Shown here: piece after piece, positions 26,638-35,241 of the stretch | Numbering within the stretch: position 1 is the stretch's first letter | How the letters are laid out: every line of letters begins with the position of its first letter | Source of the DNA: Polynucleobacter asymbioticus QLW-P1DMWA-1 | GTDB lineage: Bacteria; Pseudomonadota; Gammaproteobacteria; Burkholderiales; Burkholderiaceae | NCBI RefSeq assembly: GCF_000016345.1 | Contig: NC_009379.1 | Coordinates: 434,001 to 498,000 of the forward strand | Direction of reading: 5' to 3' | Length of the DNA: 64,000 nucleotides | Made by a program: the position numbers and the translations under genes | The notes under the pieces: generated by a model | Databases searched by the model: none | The model's input: only the letters and a program-made list of their open reading frames with translations | Told to the model about the DNA's origin: nothing

Positions 26638-27564
26638 TTACAGGCCAGGCATGCTGAAATGAATCGCTGCTAACTCACTCAGTAACTGAGCCTGTTGATC
26701 TGCGCTTAACTGCATCAGTGGTGGGCGAACTCGTAACCACTCTGGATCTTTGCTGAAATGGGCTACCGCTGTTTTCATACCCGCAATCATTTGATACTTT
26801 GAAAATACTCCGCGTACTTGGTCTAAAGCAGCTTGGCGTTGATCTGCATTCGATTCTCTCCAGTGTGCAGCTAAATCTGCAATAGCTTTTGGATTGACAT
26901 TTGCGGTAGCAGAGATGCAGCCAACACCGCCAGCACGTAGGGCGCGCATCAAGAAAACTTCACTGCCTGCATATACGCGGAATCCAGATGGGGCCAATAA
27001 TTTGATGACAGATTCGGTGTAAGCCCAATCGCCGGAACTATCTTTCATGCCCACTACAGTTTTTGGATATTCTTTAGCAAGGCGCTCTAAAAGAGAAAGG
27101 CTTAAATTAATTTTGGTAACTGGTGGAATGTTGTAGATATAAATCTGCAATGCAGCACTACCTACCTTCTGAATGACTTCTGAAAAATAAGCGAAGAGCC
27201 CATCATCAGTAACATCTTTGTAATAGAAGGGTGGAAGCATCAGAACGCCAGCACATTGATGATTTAGCGCATGACGAGTCATATTCACAGTGGCATCGAT
27301 AGAGGTTGCTCCAGTACCAGGCATCAGATGTCCTGGGTTTAATCCGCCCTCGATCAACTTCGTTAAGGCGGCCATCTTTTGCGGCGCTGAAATGGAGTTG
27401 GCTTCTGAGTTGGTGCCAAAAATTGCTTGACCTACCCCATTGGCCTCTAACCATTTGCATTGCTTCAGCAATTTTTCAGCATCAGGACTTCCGTCTGCCG
27501 TGAAGGGTGTTAGTACTGGTGATAACACCGCTGGCAAAGTAGAAGGGTGCAAAGAAATGGTCAT
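26638..27564 (-). CDS. DapA/N-acetylneuraminate lyase family aldolase
   Basis: A 308-residue TIM-barrel enzyme of the dihydrodipicolinate synthase family, which makes or breaks carbon bonds via a Schiff base with pyruvate. The lysine is K174 (VGMKDSSGD) and the assisting tyrosine Y144 (IYIYNIPP). The usual GTTGE loop reads GTNSEAN (50-56). Lysine biosynthesis enzymes keep a stricter pattern, so a catabolic aldolase or dehydratase for 2-keto-3-deoxy acids is more likely. Its position between a TRAP binding protein and a hydroxyacid dehydrogenase supports that. Substrate is inference. Confidence 0.88.
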   Translation of the reverse strand: MTISLHPSTLPAVLSPVLTPFTADGSPDAEKLLKQCKWLEANGVGQAIFGTNSEANSISAPQKMAALTKLIEGGLNPGHLMPGTGATSIDATVNMTRHALNHQCAGVLMLPPFYYKDVTDDGLFAYFSEVIQKVGSAALQIYIYNIPPVTKINLSLSLLERLAKEYPKTVVGMKDSSGDWAYTESVIKLLAPSGFRVYAGSEVFLMRALRAGGVGCISATANVNPKAIADLAAHWRESNADQRQAALDQVRGVFSKYQMIAGMKTAVAHFSKDPEWLRVRPPLMQLSADQQAQLLSELAAIHFSMPGL

Positions 27565-27576
27565 GCTGACTCCGAT

Positions 27577-28506
27577 TTAATTATTCACTTCCGAGGGAAG
27601 TGGTTGTTGTGTAAAGAAGGCTTCTAAATTATCTACTGCTAAATTGGTCATGGCTATCCGTGTTTCCGAGGTAGCACTGCCGATATGGGGTGTTAATAAA
27701 ACATTATTCAAGCTGAAAAAGGCTGAATTGGGGTTAGGCTCATTATCAAAGACATCGAGCGCTGCCCCAGCAATCTGGTTATGTTGCAGTGCATCCAAAA
27801 GAGCGACTTCATCGACTACGCTGCCACGGGCGATATTAATCAAATAGCCAGAGGGCCCTAGTGCATCTAATACTTTTGCATTAACCAATTTTTCTGTTTT
27901 GGACGTGGCGGGGCACGCAAGAAAAAGGACATCGCTAGCTTTAGCAAGTTCCTGAATGCTTTGGTAATAGGTATATGGAACTTTTTTAGGACTTGGGCCT
28001 GTGTAAGCGATTTTTACTTTGAACGGCTCTAAGCGTTGCGCTAGGTCTTGACCTATGCGACCCATTCCAGCAATGCCGACGCGTTTGCCAGCCAGGGTTG
28101 TCGTTAATTTAAAAGGGGCCTTAGACCAAGCGGAGCTTTTTACATACTCTTGAGATTCAGGAATGCGGCGCATGAGACTAAGCATCATGCCAATAGCCAG
28201 TTCGCAGACAGCATCATTGAGTACGCCAGGTGTATTGCTTGCTTTAATATTGTTTGCTTTGAGGTAGGGCAGTGGAAGATTGTCATACCCAACGCCGCAG
28301 GTCGCTACCAGACGAATACTGGGGATTTGCTGTATTAGGGATTGTGGAAGCTTGGTATTAGAGCGGATCAAAATAGCCTCAAAGTTCCCCGAGGGAATTG
28401 GGGCATCAAGATTTAAATGACGAACAGGACTTAAGCGGCGATCAATTTCTGCCTGCATAATTTCCGGGAAATGGCCGACCTGTAGCACCGAATTGACGGG
28501 GATCAT
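27577..28506 (-). CDS. D-2-hydroxyacid dehydrogenase (glyoxylate/hydroxypyruvate reductase-like)
   Basis: A 309-residue NAD(P)-dependent dehydrogenase. The coenzyme motif is GIAGMGRIGQDLA. The catalytic residues are Arg in NIARGSVVDE, Glu in DVFDNEPN and His in LTPHIGSAT, all conserved. These enzymes reduce 2-keto acids such as glyoxylate or hydroxypyruvate or oxidise D-2-hydroxy acids. It lies 12 bases upstream of the aldolase gene and likely starts this transcription unit. An independent, unrelated-looking paralogue is at 36317-37294. Confidence 0.9.
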   Translation of the reverse strand: MIPVNSVLQVGHFPEIMQAEIDRRLSPVRHLNLDAPIPSGNFEAILIRSNTKLPQSLIQQIPSIRLVATCGVGYDNLPLPYLKANNIKASNTPGVLNDAVCELAIGMMLSLMRRIPESQEYVKSSAWSKAPFKLTTTLAGKRVGIAGMGRIGQDLAQRLEPFKVKIAYTGPSPKKVPYTYYQSIQELAKASDVLFLACPATSKTEKLVNAKVLDALGPSGYLINIARGSVVDEVALLDALQHNQIAGAALDVFDNEPNPNSAFFSLNNVLLTPHIGSATSETRIAMTNLAVDNLEAFFTQQPLPSEVNN

Positions 28507-28591
28507 GTCTGTCTCTAATTTTTATTGGAATAATGAATCCATTGTATGAGAATTTTTAACCAAATGTGCCGCATCCTTAGGAGATTAGTTC

Positions 28592-29533
28592 ATGTTGTTT
28601 ACCCCAGCTGAAACGAAAGTAGTCATAGTCGGTGGTGGCACTATGGGGGCAGATGTGGCAGCAGTTTGTGCTCGTGGCGGTTGTGCAGTGCAGGTAGTGG
28701 AGCCCACAACAGAGCGCCGCGCACTGCTACCCGATTACTTTGTCAATACGATGACTGATCTTGGATATGAACATCGTATTCATCTTTTGACGGTTGCCGG
28801 CTCCCTTGAGGAAGTCGATTGGGCAGACGTAGATCTGGTGATCGAGTGTGTACCCGAACGCTTAGATATCAAGCAAGAGTTATTTGCAAAGCTAGAAAAG
28901 TATGCAAAACCGGAAGCAGTCTTGGCAAGCAATAGCACCAGCTTCCCAATCAGTGAGATTGCTAGCGGTTTAAAAACTGCTGCACGTATGATCGGCTTAC
29001 ATTTCTTTATGCCGGCCCATTTAGTTCCTTGTGTAGAGGTGGTTTATGGTGAAAAAACTTCACCCATGGTTGGTGACAGTCTGTCTAGATTGATGACAGC
29101 ATGTGGCATGGTTCCAGTGACCGTGAAAAAAGATTTACCGGGATTCTTAGCCAATCGTTTACAGCATGCACTCTCACGTGAAGCTTTTGCTATGGTCGAT
29201 GCCGGTATATGTACCCCAGAAGATATTGATAAAGCAGTTCGTTTTGGCTTTGGCTTTCGTTACATTGCAGCCGGCCCAGCTATGCAGCGAGATCATGCAG
29301 GGCTTGAAGTTCATGCGGCTGGTGGTGCCAAAATTTATCCCTCTCTAAATAATTCACCAACGATTGCAAAGTGCTTGAGTGATCGGGTGGAGAGTGGAAA
29401 ATTCGGCATGAAAACAGGCGAAGGCTTTTTCCCTTGGACTGCTGAAACAATTAAGGCTGAACGTGAGCGCTATCAAGATGCTTTGCGTGCTGGCTTAAAG
29501 ATTATTCAAAAAGATTTACCTGAAATCAAATAG
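28592..29533 (+). CDS. 3-hydroxyacyl-CoA dehydrogenase-like oxidoreductase (paralogue 2)
   Basis: A 313-residue paralogue of the gene at 21301-22233. Rossmann motif VIVGGGTMGADVA; catalytic His in HFFMPAHLVPCVEVV, sharing the MPAH variant. The C-terminal half contains FLANRLQHALSREAF and GFGFRY, also shared. It is divergent from the D-2-hydroxyacid dehydrogenase operon and has AGGAG before ATG 28592. With paralogue 1 it brackets the TRAP, aldolase and dehydratase genes, so both probably act in the same pathway, on different intermediates or isomers. Confidence 0.86.
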   Translation: MLFTPAETKVVIVGGGTMGADVAAVCARGGCAVQVVEPTTERRALLPDYFVNTMTDLGYEHRIHLLTVAGSLEEVDWADVDLVIECVPERLDIKQELFAKLEKYAKPEAVLASNSTSFPISEIASGLKTAARMIGLHFFMPAHLVPCVEVVYGEKTSPMVGDSLSRLMTACGMVPVTVKKDLPGFLANRLQHALSREAFAMVDAGICTPEDIDKAVRFGFGFRYIAAGPAMQRDHAGLEVHAAGGAKIYPSLNNSPTIAKCLSDRVESGKFGMKTGEGFFPWTAETIKAERERYQDALRAGLKIIQKDLPEIK

Positions 29534-29553
29534 GCATTCTGATTTAAATAACT

Positions 29554-30759
29554 CTACGAGATATCTTTGAGATGTAGTTTGCTTAAGTGCGGAGCTAGCT
29601 TATAAGTGATCAGCACAATCGCGATGGTTGCTACTCCACCAAAGACAATAGAAGGTACTAAGCCCATCAGGCTTGCAGCAATTCCGGACTCCAGTGCACC
29701 CAACTCGTTTGAAGATCCAATGAAGATGCCATTGATGGCGCTAATTCTGCCACGCATATGATCAGGTGTCGTTAATTGCATAATGCTGCCGCGAATCACT
29801 ACTGACACTGAATCGCAACAACCAGAAATAAATAAGAAAAAGGCGCATATCCACAAATGGTTGGAGATGCCAAAAGCAATGATGGCGAGCCCAAATCCGG
29901 CAACAGAGAGAAATAAATGTTTTCCAGAGTCAGTAAGCAAAGGACGTCTTGCTAAATAGATGCCAGTAATCACGGCCCCAGCTGCGGGAGCGGCACGCAA
30001 GATGCCCAATACTTCTGGACCCGCATCCAATATCTCTTTGACAAAGGCCGGCAGAATAGAGACGGCGCCGCCAAAGAGAACGGCAAACATGTCTAAAGCC
30101 ATGATCCCTAGAATGAGTTCATGTTTTCTCACGTAATGAAAGCCTTCTAAAAAGCTTTTGAAAAAATGCCCGCCTAATTGGCTGATCTTCTCCGGTGGGG
30201 CGTGAATAAAGGTAATGCCATACAAACCGAGGGCGCCACAAAAGGCTGCCATCAAATACGTCCACTCTAGACCGGCAAAGCCAATCAATAAGCCCCCAAG
30301 TCCAGGACCTGCCACTACGCAAATCTGAAAGGCGGATGAGGCATAAGCGGTATAGCGAGGCAATTGCGCGCGGGGAATGATTTGACCAAAGATGGCGGTA
30401 TAGGAAGGCCTCAATAATGCCCGGCCAGCCCCGATAAATGCGATGGCTGTGTAAATCAGTGGCACTGGCGGAGTAAGCCACCCAAGAGCAATTCCCGTTA
30501 GAAACAGGGCAACTGCAATATGAATCAGACATGCAAATGCCGCGATCAGTTTGCGGGAGTAGTGATCAACCGCGTGACCTGCATATAGGGCTAAGAGAAA
30601 GTAGGGAACCAGCTCGGCTAGGCCAACTAAGCCAAGAGATACAACGCTATTAGTAATTTCATATAGATGCCAACCAACAGCCACCATCGTGATTTGATAG
30701 CTGAGGGTAGCGCCAATACGATAAAGCAGCAGGGTTCTAAAAGCTTTGCTTGGATTCAT
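29554..30759 (-). CDS. MFS transporter (EntS-like/MFS_3 group)
   Basis: A 401-residue carrier with about eleven or twelve helices. The loop after helix 2 has AGHAVDHYSRK, and the C-terminal half DHMRGRISAINGIFIGSSNELG is typical of the MFS_3 group, which includes the enterobactin exporter EntS. A drug or siderophore export role is possible, but no biosynthetic genes for such a compound are nearby. It converges with the paralogue 2 dehydrogenase and diverges from the cytochrome b561 gene. Confidence 0.87.
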   Translation of the reverse strand: MNPSKAFRTLLLYRIGATLSYQITMVAVGWHLYEITNSVVSLGLVGLAELVPYFLLALYAGHAVDHYSRKLIAAFACLIHIAVALFLTGIALGWLTPPVPLIYTAIAFIGAGRALLRPSYTAIFGQIIPRAQLPRYTAYASSAFQICVVAGPGLGGLLIGFAGLEWTYLMAAFCGALGLYGITFIHAPPEKISQLGGHFFKSFLEGFHYVRKHELILGIMALDMFAVLFGGAVSILPAFVKEILDAGPEVLGILRAAPAAGAVITGIYLARRPLLTDSGKHLFLSVAGFGLAIIAFGISNHLWICAFFLFISGCCDSVSVVIRGSIMQLTTPDHMRGRISAINGIFIGSSNELGALESGIAASLMGLVPSIVFGGVATIAIVLITYKLAPHLSKLHLKDIS

Positions 30760-30802
30760 GTTTTTGGTAGTTTAAGGGAGATTGTGCTTTATCCTTTTGC
30801 TT

Positions 30803-31483
30803 ATGAAGAAAATGATCCGCATATGGGACTTACCACTCCGTCTTTTTCACTGGCTACTCGTGGCTTGTATTGTGGGGAGCTTAATTTGCGTCAATATTGG
30901 CGGTAATGCTATTGAATACCATGCCTATTTTGGTTATTCCATTTTGACGCTCTTGATCTTCAGGCTAGTCTGGGGATTTGTGGGATCGACTCACGCACGA
31001 TTTACATCCTTCTTTCCAAGTCCTGCAAAGATCATCCATTATTTGCAGGGAAGCTCACCACGCGTTTTAGGACACAACCCAATTGGGGCTCTTTCAGTAT
31101 TTGCCTTACTTTTTGTTTTGTGCGTTCAAGCCTTCACTGGCTTATTCGTAGATGACGAGATTGCATTTCAGGGTCCGCTTGCTAAATTTGCTTCGGGGTC
31201 TGTTGTTTCATTTTTATCTGAGATACATGAAGGCAACCAAGTGGTGATTTACACCTTAATCACTATCCATATCGCTGCGATTTGGTATTACAACAAATTC
31301 AAAGGTGAAAACCTCATTAAACCGATGATCACTGGCGATAAAGAAATTGACCCAAGCGAGGAGGCAAAGTATCTGCCTACTGACTTGGGCCGCGCCTCCA
31401 AAGATGGAGGTTTACAGCGCGCCTTTGCTTTGGTATTGCTGAGCGTGATCGCTGTAGTAGTTGGTTACTTCATTACTCAGTAA
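30803..31483 (+). CDS. cytochrome b561-type membrane protein
   Basis: A 226-residue di-heme cytochrome b (cytochrome b/b6 N-terminal, Ni-hydrogenase b-type domain). It starts IWDLPLRLFHW, where the His is a heme ligand; further His ligands occur in EYHAYFGYS and in TIHIAAIWYY. About five helices. It passes quinol electrons to a periplasmic acceptor, probably the cytochrome c' encoded convergently right behind it. The longest frame begins with a TTG; ATG 30803 is chosen, with ATG 30812 also possible; neither has a strong ribosome site. Confidence 0.88.
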   Translation: MKKMIRIWDLPLRLFHWLLVACIVGSLICVNIGGNAIEYHAYFGYSILTLLIFRLVWGFVGSTHARFTSFFPSPAKIIHYLQGSSPRVLGHNPIGALSVFALLFVLCVQAFTGLFVDDEIAFQGPLAKFASGSVVSFLSEIHEGNQVVIYTLITIHIAAIWYYNKFKGENLIKPMITGDKEIDPSEEAKYLPTDLGRASKDGGLQRAFALVLLSVIAVVVGYFITQ

Positions 31484-31936
31484 TTATTTCTTTTTAAAAT
31501 CATCATGGCAGCCTTTACAGGCTTGCCCAGTGGCGCCAAACGCTTTTTTGATATTGTCTAAGTCGCCTGACTGTGCTGCAGTATTGAGATTAGCTGCTGC
31601 TAGCTGCATTTTTTCAGCCGCTGCTTTGAACTTGGCGTTATCCGACCAAACCTCTGGCTTAGCCTTACCACCTTCAGTGCCTGGGCCAAATGCCTGCCAG
31701 GGGAGTGTAGACATCATCGCTACGATCGCTGCATTCTTTGCAACCTCATCTTTATTGTAGGGAACATCGCCTTTAACAACTGCACCGATCCTACCGAAAT
31801 GCGTACCAATCACAGTCATCACACTCTCACGATATTCAACTGCTTTATCAGCATTTTGAAATTGCGCAAATGTGGTGCTAGCACTGATCGTTAATGCGAT
31901 AGCTGCTCCAGCTAAGATGATTTTTCGTATTGTCAT
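31484..31936 (-). CDS. cytochrome c' (class II cytochrome c)
   Basis: A 150-residue periplasmic protein with a signal peptide (cleaved near TTFAQ). It is a four-helix bundle with the heme site CKGCH five residues before a basic C-terminus, the position typical of class II cytochromes c. It lacks a distal Met, as c' types do, and could bind NO or act as electron carrier. Its stop abuts the cytochrome b561 stop; the two genes face each other and commonly travel together. Confidence 0.9.
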   Translation of the reverse strand: MTIRKIILAGAAIALTISASTTFAQFQNADKAVEYRESVMTVIGTHFGRIGAVVKGDVPYNKDEVAKNAAIVAMMSTLPWQAFGPGTEGGKAKPEVWSDNAKFKAAAEKMQLAAANLNTAAQSGDLDNIKKAFGATGQACKGCHDDFKKK

Positions 31937-32006
31937 AAGATCTCTCCATTGATCAGGTGGTACTGCTCATAATGAGGATATCCGAGAACTCTATTTCTTG
32001 CAGGCC

Positions 32007-32669
32007 TTAAAAAAGCATTCTAAGGGGGGTGATCAATAAATTAATGATTCCCAGGAAAAAGTTGCTCAGGGGCTCCATCCATAGGCTGCCGATAATTCCG
32101 GTAAATACCAAGCCAAGAACAATAAAGAAGCCCCAAGGCTCTAATCTACCTAGGGCAATAGACTGACGTGCAGGTAAAAGGCTTCCCAGGATACGTCCGC
32201 CATCTAAGGGTGGTAGGGGGAAGAGATTAAATACTAAAAGCCCCACATTCCACATAATCCCTGCCTTGGCCATGGAGATGAAAAAGGGCTCTTGGAGACC
32301 AATACCCTGTACTACAACCCAGAAGATAGCCCAAAGAATCGCTTGGATAAAGTTGGATCCTGGCCCAGCCAGAGCAACCCAAATAGAGTCAATCCGGGGG
32401 TTTCGAAGCCTGCCAAAGTTGACGGGTACCGGCTTGGCATAGCCCACTAAAAACGGGGATCCTGTCAGTATCAGTACTAGGGGTATCAGAATAGTTCCCA
32501 CTGGATCTATATGTTTAGCGGGGTTGAGGCTTACCCTGCCGAGCATATACGCCGTGTTATCCCCAAATTTGCGGGCTGCATACCCATGGGCTGCTTCATG
32601 GATGGTGATGGCAAAAATCAAGGGAATCGCATTAATTGCGACAGCTTGGATAGAATAGTCAGTAATCAT
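32007..32669 (-). CDS. site-2 protease family (M50) membrane metallopeptidase
   Basis: A 220-residue membrane protein with about five helices. Zinc motif HEAAH (about 27-31) in the first helix and the second motif NLFPLPPLDGGRI near residue 165 identify an intramembrane M50 protease of the short, PDZ-free type. The target is unknown. The longer frame up to 32726 would overlap the divergent small gene at 32699; starting at 32669 avoids that and leaves the first helix intact. There is no strong ribosome site in front. Confidence 0.88.
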   Translation of the reverse strand: MITDYSIQAVAINAIPLIFAITIHEAAHGYAARKFGDNTAYMLGRVSLNPAKHIDPVGTILIPLVLILTGSPFLVGYAKPVPVNFGRLRNPRIDSIWVALAGPGSNFIQAILWAIFWVVVQGIGLQEPFFISMAKAGIMWNVGLLVFNLFPLPPLDGGRILGSLLPARQSIALGRLEPWGFFIVLGLVFTGIIGSLWMEPLSNFFLGIINLLITPLRMLF

Positions 32670-32698
32670 GGCAATATGATATCCATAGGAGCGCAAAA

Positions 32699-32866
32699 GT
32701 GACTGAAGAAAAGAAACCCGATTCAAAAACCCCCGTTAAGACAGCCGGTGTTAAACCCCCAGCACGTCCACCAGTCCCCAAAGGACCATCCGGCCCAGCA
32801 GGAAGGCCTCAAGCTGGCTTTGGTGGCGGAAAAGCCATGATGCGTAAGGCAGGCCGCGGTCGATAG
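32699..32866 (+). CDS. small basic proline/glycine-rich protein
   Basis: A 55-codon gene that I do not recognise. It starts with GTG 32699, and AGGAG lies 7 bases before it. The protein has an acidic-lysine start (MTEEKKPDSK), a Pro/Ala/Gly middle without hydrophobic core, and the tail GGGKAMMRKAGRGR. Net charge is strongly positive, so a disordered, nucleic-acid-binding or ribosome-linked role is possible. It is divergent from the site-2 protease gene; the start codons are about 30 bases apart. Confidence 0.7.
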   Translation: MTEEKKPDSKTPVKTAGVKPPARPPVPKGPSGPAGRPQAGFGGGKAMMRKAGRGR

Positions 32867-32910
32867 TGGATAATTGCATCCATCATTAATGTGTTTACAG
32901 AGGATTTAGC

Positions 32911-33048
32911 ATGAACGAATGGCATAACGAATCTAAAGGCGAAATCAACAAAAAGATCATCACTTTGATCGTAATGTTGGCTATCGCAACAAGCCTAGCA
33001 ATTTTGTTTGCATTGGTAGCTGCTCATATTGGTTACGTATTCGGTTAA
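32911..33048 (+). CDS. 45-residue single-helix membrane protein
   Basis: A small gene with GAGGA 6 bases before ATG 32911. The protein has a polar start (MNEWHNESKGEINKK) and then one helix (about 16-40) ending in VFG. It follows the small basic protein gene by 44 bases and precedes the dioxygenase gene by 9, so all may be one transcript. Function unknown. Confidence 0.7.
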   Translation: MNEWHNESKGEINKKIITLIVMLAIATSLAILFALVAAHIGYVFG

Positions 33049-33057
33049 TTTGTATTA

Positions 33058-33837
33058 ATGACTAGCCATCGCCAACCTGCAGTATTTGCTGGCCATGGCA
33101 GTCCAATGTATGCCATAGAGCCCAATCGCTATACGCAGGCTTGGGCAAATTTAGGTAAAAATTTAAAACGCCCAGATGCCATTTTGGTTATCTCCGCACA
33201 TTGGGTCACTCGCGGTACATGGGTTACCGCAATGGCTAAGCCAAAAACTATTCATGACTTTGGTGGCTTTCCGCAGACCTTGTTTGATATTCAATATCCA
33301 GCACCAGGCTCTCCCGCTTTAGCGGATCGTGTTCAAGAATTGCTAGATATTCCTATAGTGCTTGAAGAGAATGAGTGGGGGATTGATCACGGCGCATGGT
33401 CTGTTCTCAAATACCTTTATCCCAATGCTGATGTTCCGGTAGTACAGTTAAGTTTGGATGGATCGATGTCGGCGCGTGAGCACTATGAGCTTGCTAAACA
33501 GTTAAGACCGCTGCGCGATGAAAATATTCTGATTTTGGCCAGTGGCAATGTTGTTCACAACCTGCGCACGATTCATTGGCAAGATGATGCGCAGCCATAT
33601 CCTTGGGCAAAGGACTTTAATGACTTCTTTTCTTCTGAAATCCGCGCCAATCATCACGATCCATTGATTGATTGGGAGCGTTATGGTGATGCAGCTCACT
33701 TATCCATTCCTACGGCTGAGCATTACTGGCCTGCTTTATATATTTTGGCTTTGCAACAAGACGATGAGATTGCCAAAGTATTTATAGATGGAATTGAGAT
33801 GAGCTCCATTAGTATGCTCAGTTTTTCTGTTCAATAA
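33058..33837 (+). CDS. LigB-family extradiol dioxygenase (YgiD/DODA-like)
   Basis: A 259-residue class III extradiol ring-cleavage enzyme. Metal site histidines are in FAGHGSPM (about 14), ISAHWVT (about 47) and the conserved HNLRTIHW (about 165) with VDHGAWS-like [13 protein letters not shown]. The family includes DOPA dioxygenase YgiD, with zinc or iron at the site. The natural substrate here is not evident. It has no clear ribosome site and starts 9 bases after the small membrane protein gene; crcB follows by 11 bases. Confidence 0.88.
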   Translation: MTSHRQPAVFAGHGSPMYAIEPNRYTQAWANLGKNLKRPDAILVISAHWVTRGTWVTAMAKPKTIHDFGGFPQTLFDIQYPAPGSPALADRVQELLDIPIVLEENEWGIDHGAWSVLKYLYPNADVPVVQLSLDGSMSAREHYELAKQLRPLRDENILILASGNVVHNLRTIHWQDDAQPYPWAKDFNDFFSSEIRANHHDPLIDWERYGDAAHLSIPTAEHYWPALYILALQQDDEIAKVFIDGIEMSSISMLSFSVQ

Positions 33838-33848
33838 AGACTCTGATT

Positions 33849-34226
33849 ATGTGGCTATCGATACTTGCAATCTTCTGTGGGGCTGGACTTGGTGCATTAT
33901 TAAGGACTGGCTTTAACTTATTGTCCGTTGGAGTGGCATCAGTAATTCCTTTGGGAACATTGATCTCCAATATGGTGGGTGGCTATCTGATTGGTATTGC
34001 ACTAGCCTTTTTTGGAAACAATCCCCATTTATCCCCAGAGTGGAAGCTGTTGATCATTACCGGTTTTCTTGGAGGCCTAACTACTTTCTCTAGCTTCTCA
34101 GCAGAAGTGGTGACCATGATTCAACGTGGAGAATTTACCTGGGCCCTAGGCACAGCGTTGCTGCACCTAGTAGGCTCTTTAGTGCTTACCCTTTTGGGTA
34201 TCTGGACTTATCAGGCAATCAAGTAA
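33849..34226 (+). CDS. crcB: fluoride channel CrcB/FluC
   Basis: A 125-residue four-helix membrane protein that forms dual-topology dimers and exports fluoride. Diagnostic motifs: [11 protein letters not shown] in the first helix, NMVGGYLIG around residue 45, and [15 protein letters not shown] around 80-94, containing the Phe box and the Thr/Ser that line the pore. Length is normal. It is behind the dioxygenase gene by 11 bases; no fluoride riboswitch was recognised upstream. Confidence 0.95.
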   Translation: MWLSILAIFCGAGLGALLRTGFNLLSVGVASVIPLGTLISNMVGGYLIGIALAFFGNNPHLSPEWKLLIITGFLGGLTTFSSFSAEVVTMIQRGEFTWALGTALLHLVGSLVLTLLGIWTYQAIK

Positions 34227-34248
34227 GCAGTTATTAGACAGAGTTACT

Positions 34249-35226
34249 TTACTCTGGTTTGATATTTGCCGTCTTTACTACTGAACTCCACTTAGCTGAT
34301 TCAGCTTTAATTAAAGCCGCAAATTCTGCTGGTGATCCACCGCCAATTTCATTGCCTTGAGAAAGCATCAGTTCGCGTAATTGAGGGTCCTTTAAAGCCT
34401 CATTTGCAGCAGCATTCAGTTTGTCAATAATGGCTTTTGGAGTGCCCTTAGGTGCAATTAAACCCTGCCAATTGAGAACCTCTACTTTAGGGTAGCCAGC
34501 CTCTGCAAATGTTGGAATGCTAGGCAAGAGGGGGGAGCGTTTTTTGCTGGTGATTGCAATTGGGCGTAATTTGTCCGCCTTGATGCTGGGTAAAGCTGAG
34601 TACATCTGATCAAACATCATAGTGACATTGCCCGCCATCAAATCGGTTAAACCAGCGGATCCACTTTTATAGGGCACATGAATCATGTCAATGCCTGCAC
34701 TTTGTTTAAAGAGTTCTGCTGAGAGTTGATGGCTACCACCAATACCGCCTGAGGAGAAGGTAAGTACCCCTGGTTTTGCTTTTGCAGCTGCGACAATATC
34801 TTGTACTGTTTTATAAGGAGAGTTTGGATTCACTACCAATACTAAAGGACCCTTTTCAATCAGCACTATAGGTGTTAAATCCGCTTCAGGGTCGTAGCGG
34901 AGATTTCCAAAGAGTGTCTTATTGACTGCCATGGGCGCGAAGTTTCCCATGCCGATGGTGTATCCATCAGGAGCTGCTCTTGAAATATATTCAGTGCCAA
35001 TATTGCCGCCAGCACCAGGTTTGTTATCAACAATGATGGGCTGCTTGAGGATGATGCTCATCTTCTGAGCAATCTGTCGGCTGCGTGAGTCAGCTCCGCC
35101 GCCAGCACCATAGGGAACAATAAAATTAATTGGCTTGTTTGGGTAATTTGCTTGAGCAAATGCGCCCGAAGAAGAAAGGCTTGCAATTGCTGCGATCGAA
35201 ATGAAAATCAACTTGAAGAAGTTCAT
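34249..35226 (-). CDS. Bug family (TctC-like) periplasmic substrate-binding protein
   Basis: A 325-residue exported binding protein. Signal peptide ends near SSGAFAQA; the Bug motif follows as NYPNKPINFIVPYGAGGGAD, then DNKPGAGGNIG and AAPDGYTIGMG. A GTG further upstream (35232) is possible, but ATG 35226 has AGGGG at good spacing. The downstream side of its own promoter region borders the chromate-transporter pair, transcribed in the same direction ahead of it. No TctA/TctB permease is near. Ligand unknown; a carboxylate is the family norm. Confidence 0.9.
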   Translation of the reverse strand: MNFFKLIFISIAAIASLSSSGAFAQANYPNKPINFIVPYGAGGGADSRSRQIAQKMSIILKQPIIVDNKPGAGGNIGTEYISRAAPDGYTIGMGNFAPMAVNKTLFGNLRYDPEADLTPIVLIEKGPLVLVVNPNSPYKTVQDIVAAAKAKPGVLTFSSGGIGGSHQLSAELFKQSAGIDMIHVPYKSGSAGLTDLMAGNVTMMFDQMYSALPSIKADKLRPIAITSKKRSPLLPSIPTFAEAGYPKVEVLNWQGLIAPKGTPKAIIDKLNAAANEALKDPQLRELMLSQGNEIGGGSPAEFAALIKAESAKWSSVVKTANIKPE

Positions 35227-35241
35227 ATACACCCCTAACCT

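Noticed and set aside
30119..30532. 137-codon frame within the MFS_3 gene on the same strand, other frame
   Set aside because: Translation is Trp/Arg/Ser-rich and membrane-protein-like only by mirror effect; the main frame has clear family motifs.
33838..33848. Fluoride riboswitch before crcB
   Set aside because: Only 11 bases separate crcB from the dioxygenase gene, and no riboswitch consensus was seen ahead of the run either.
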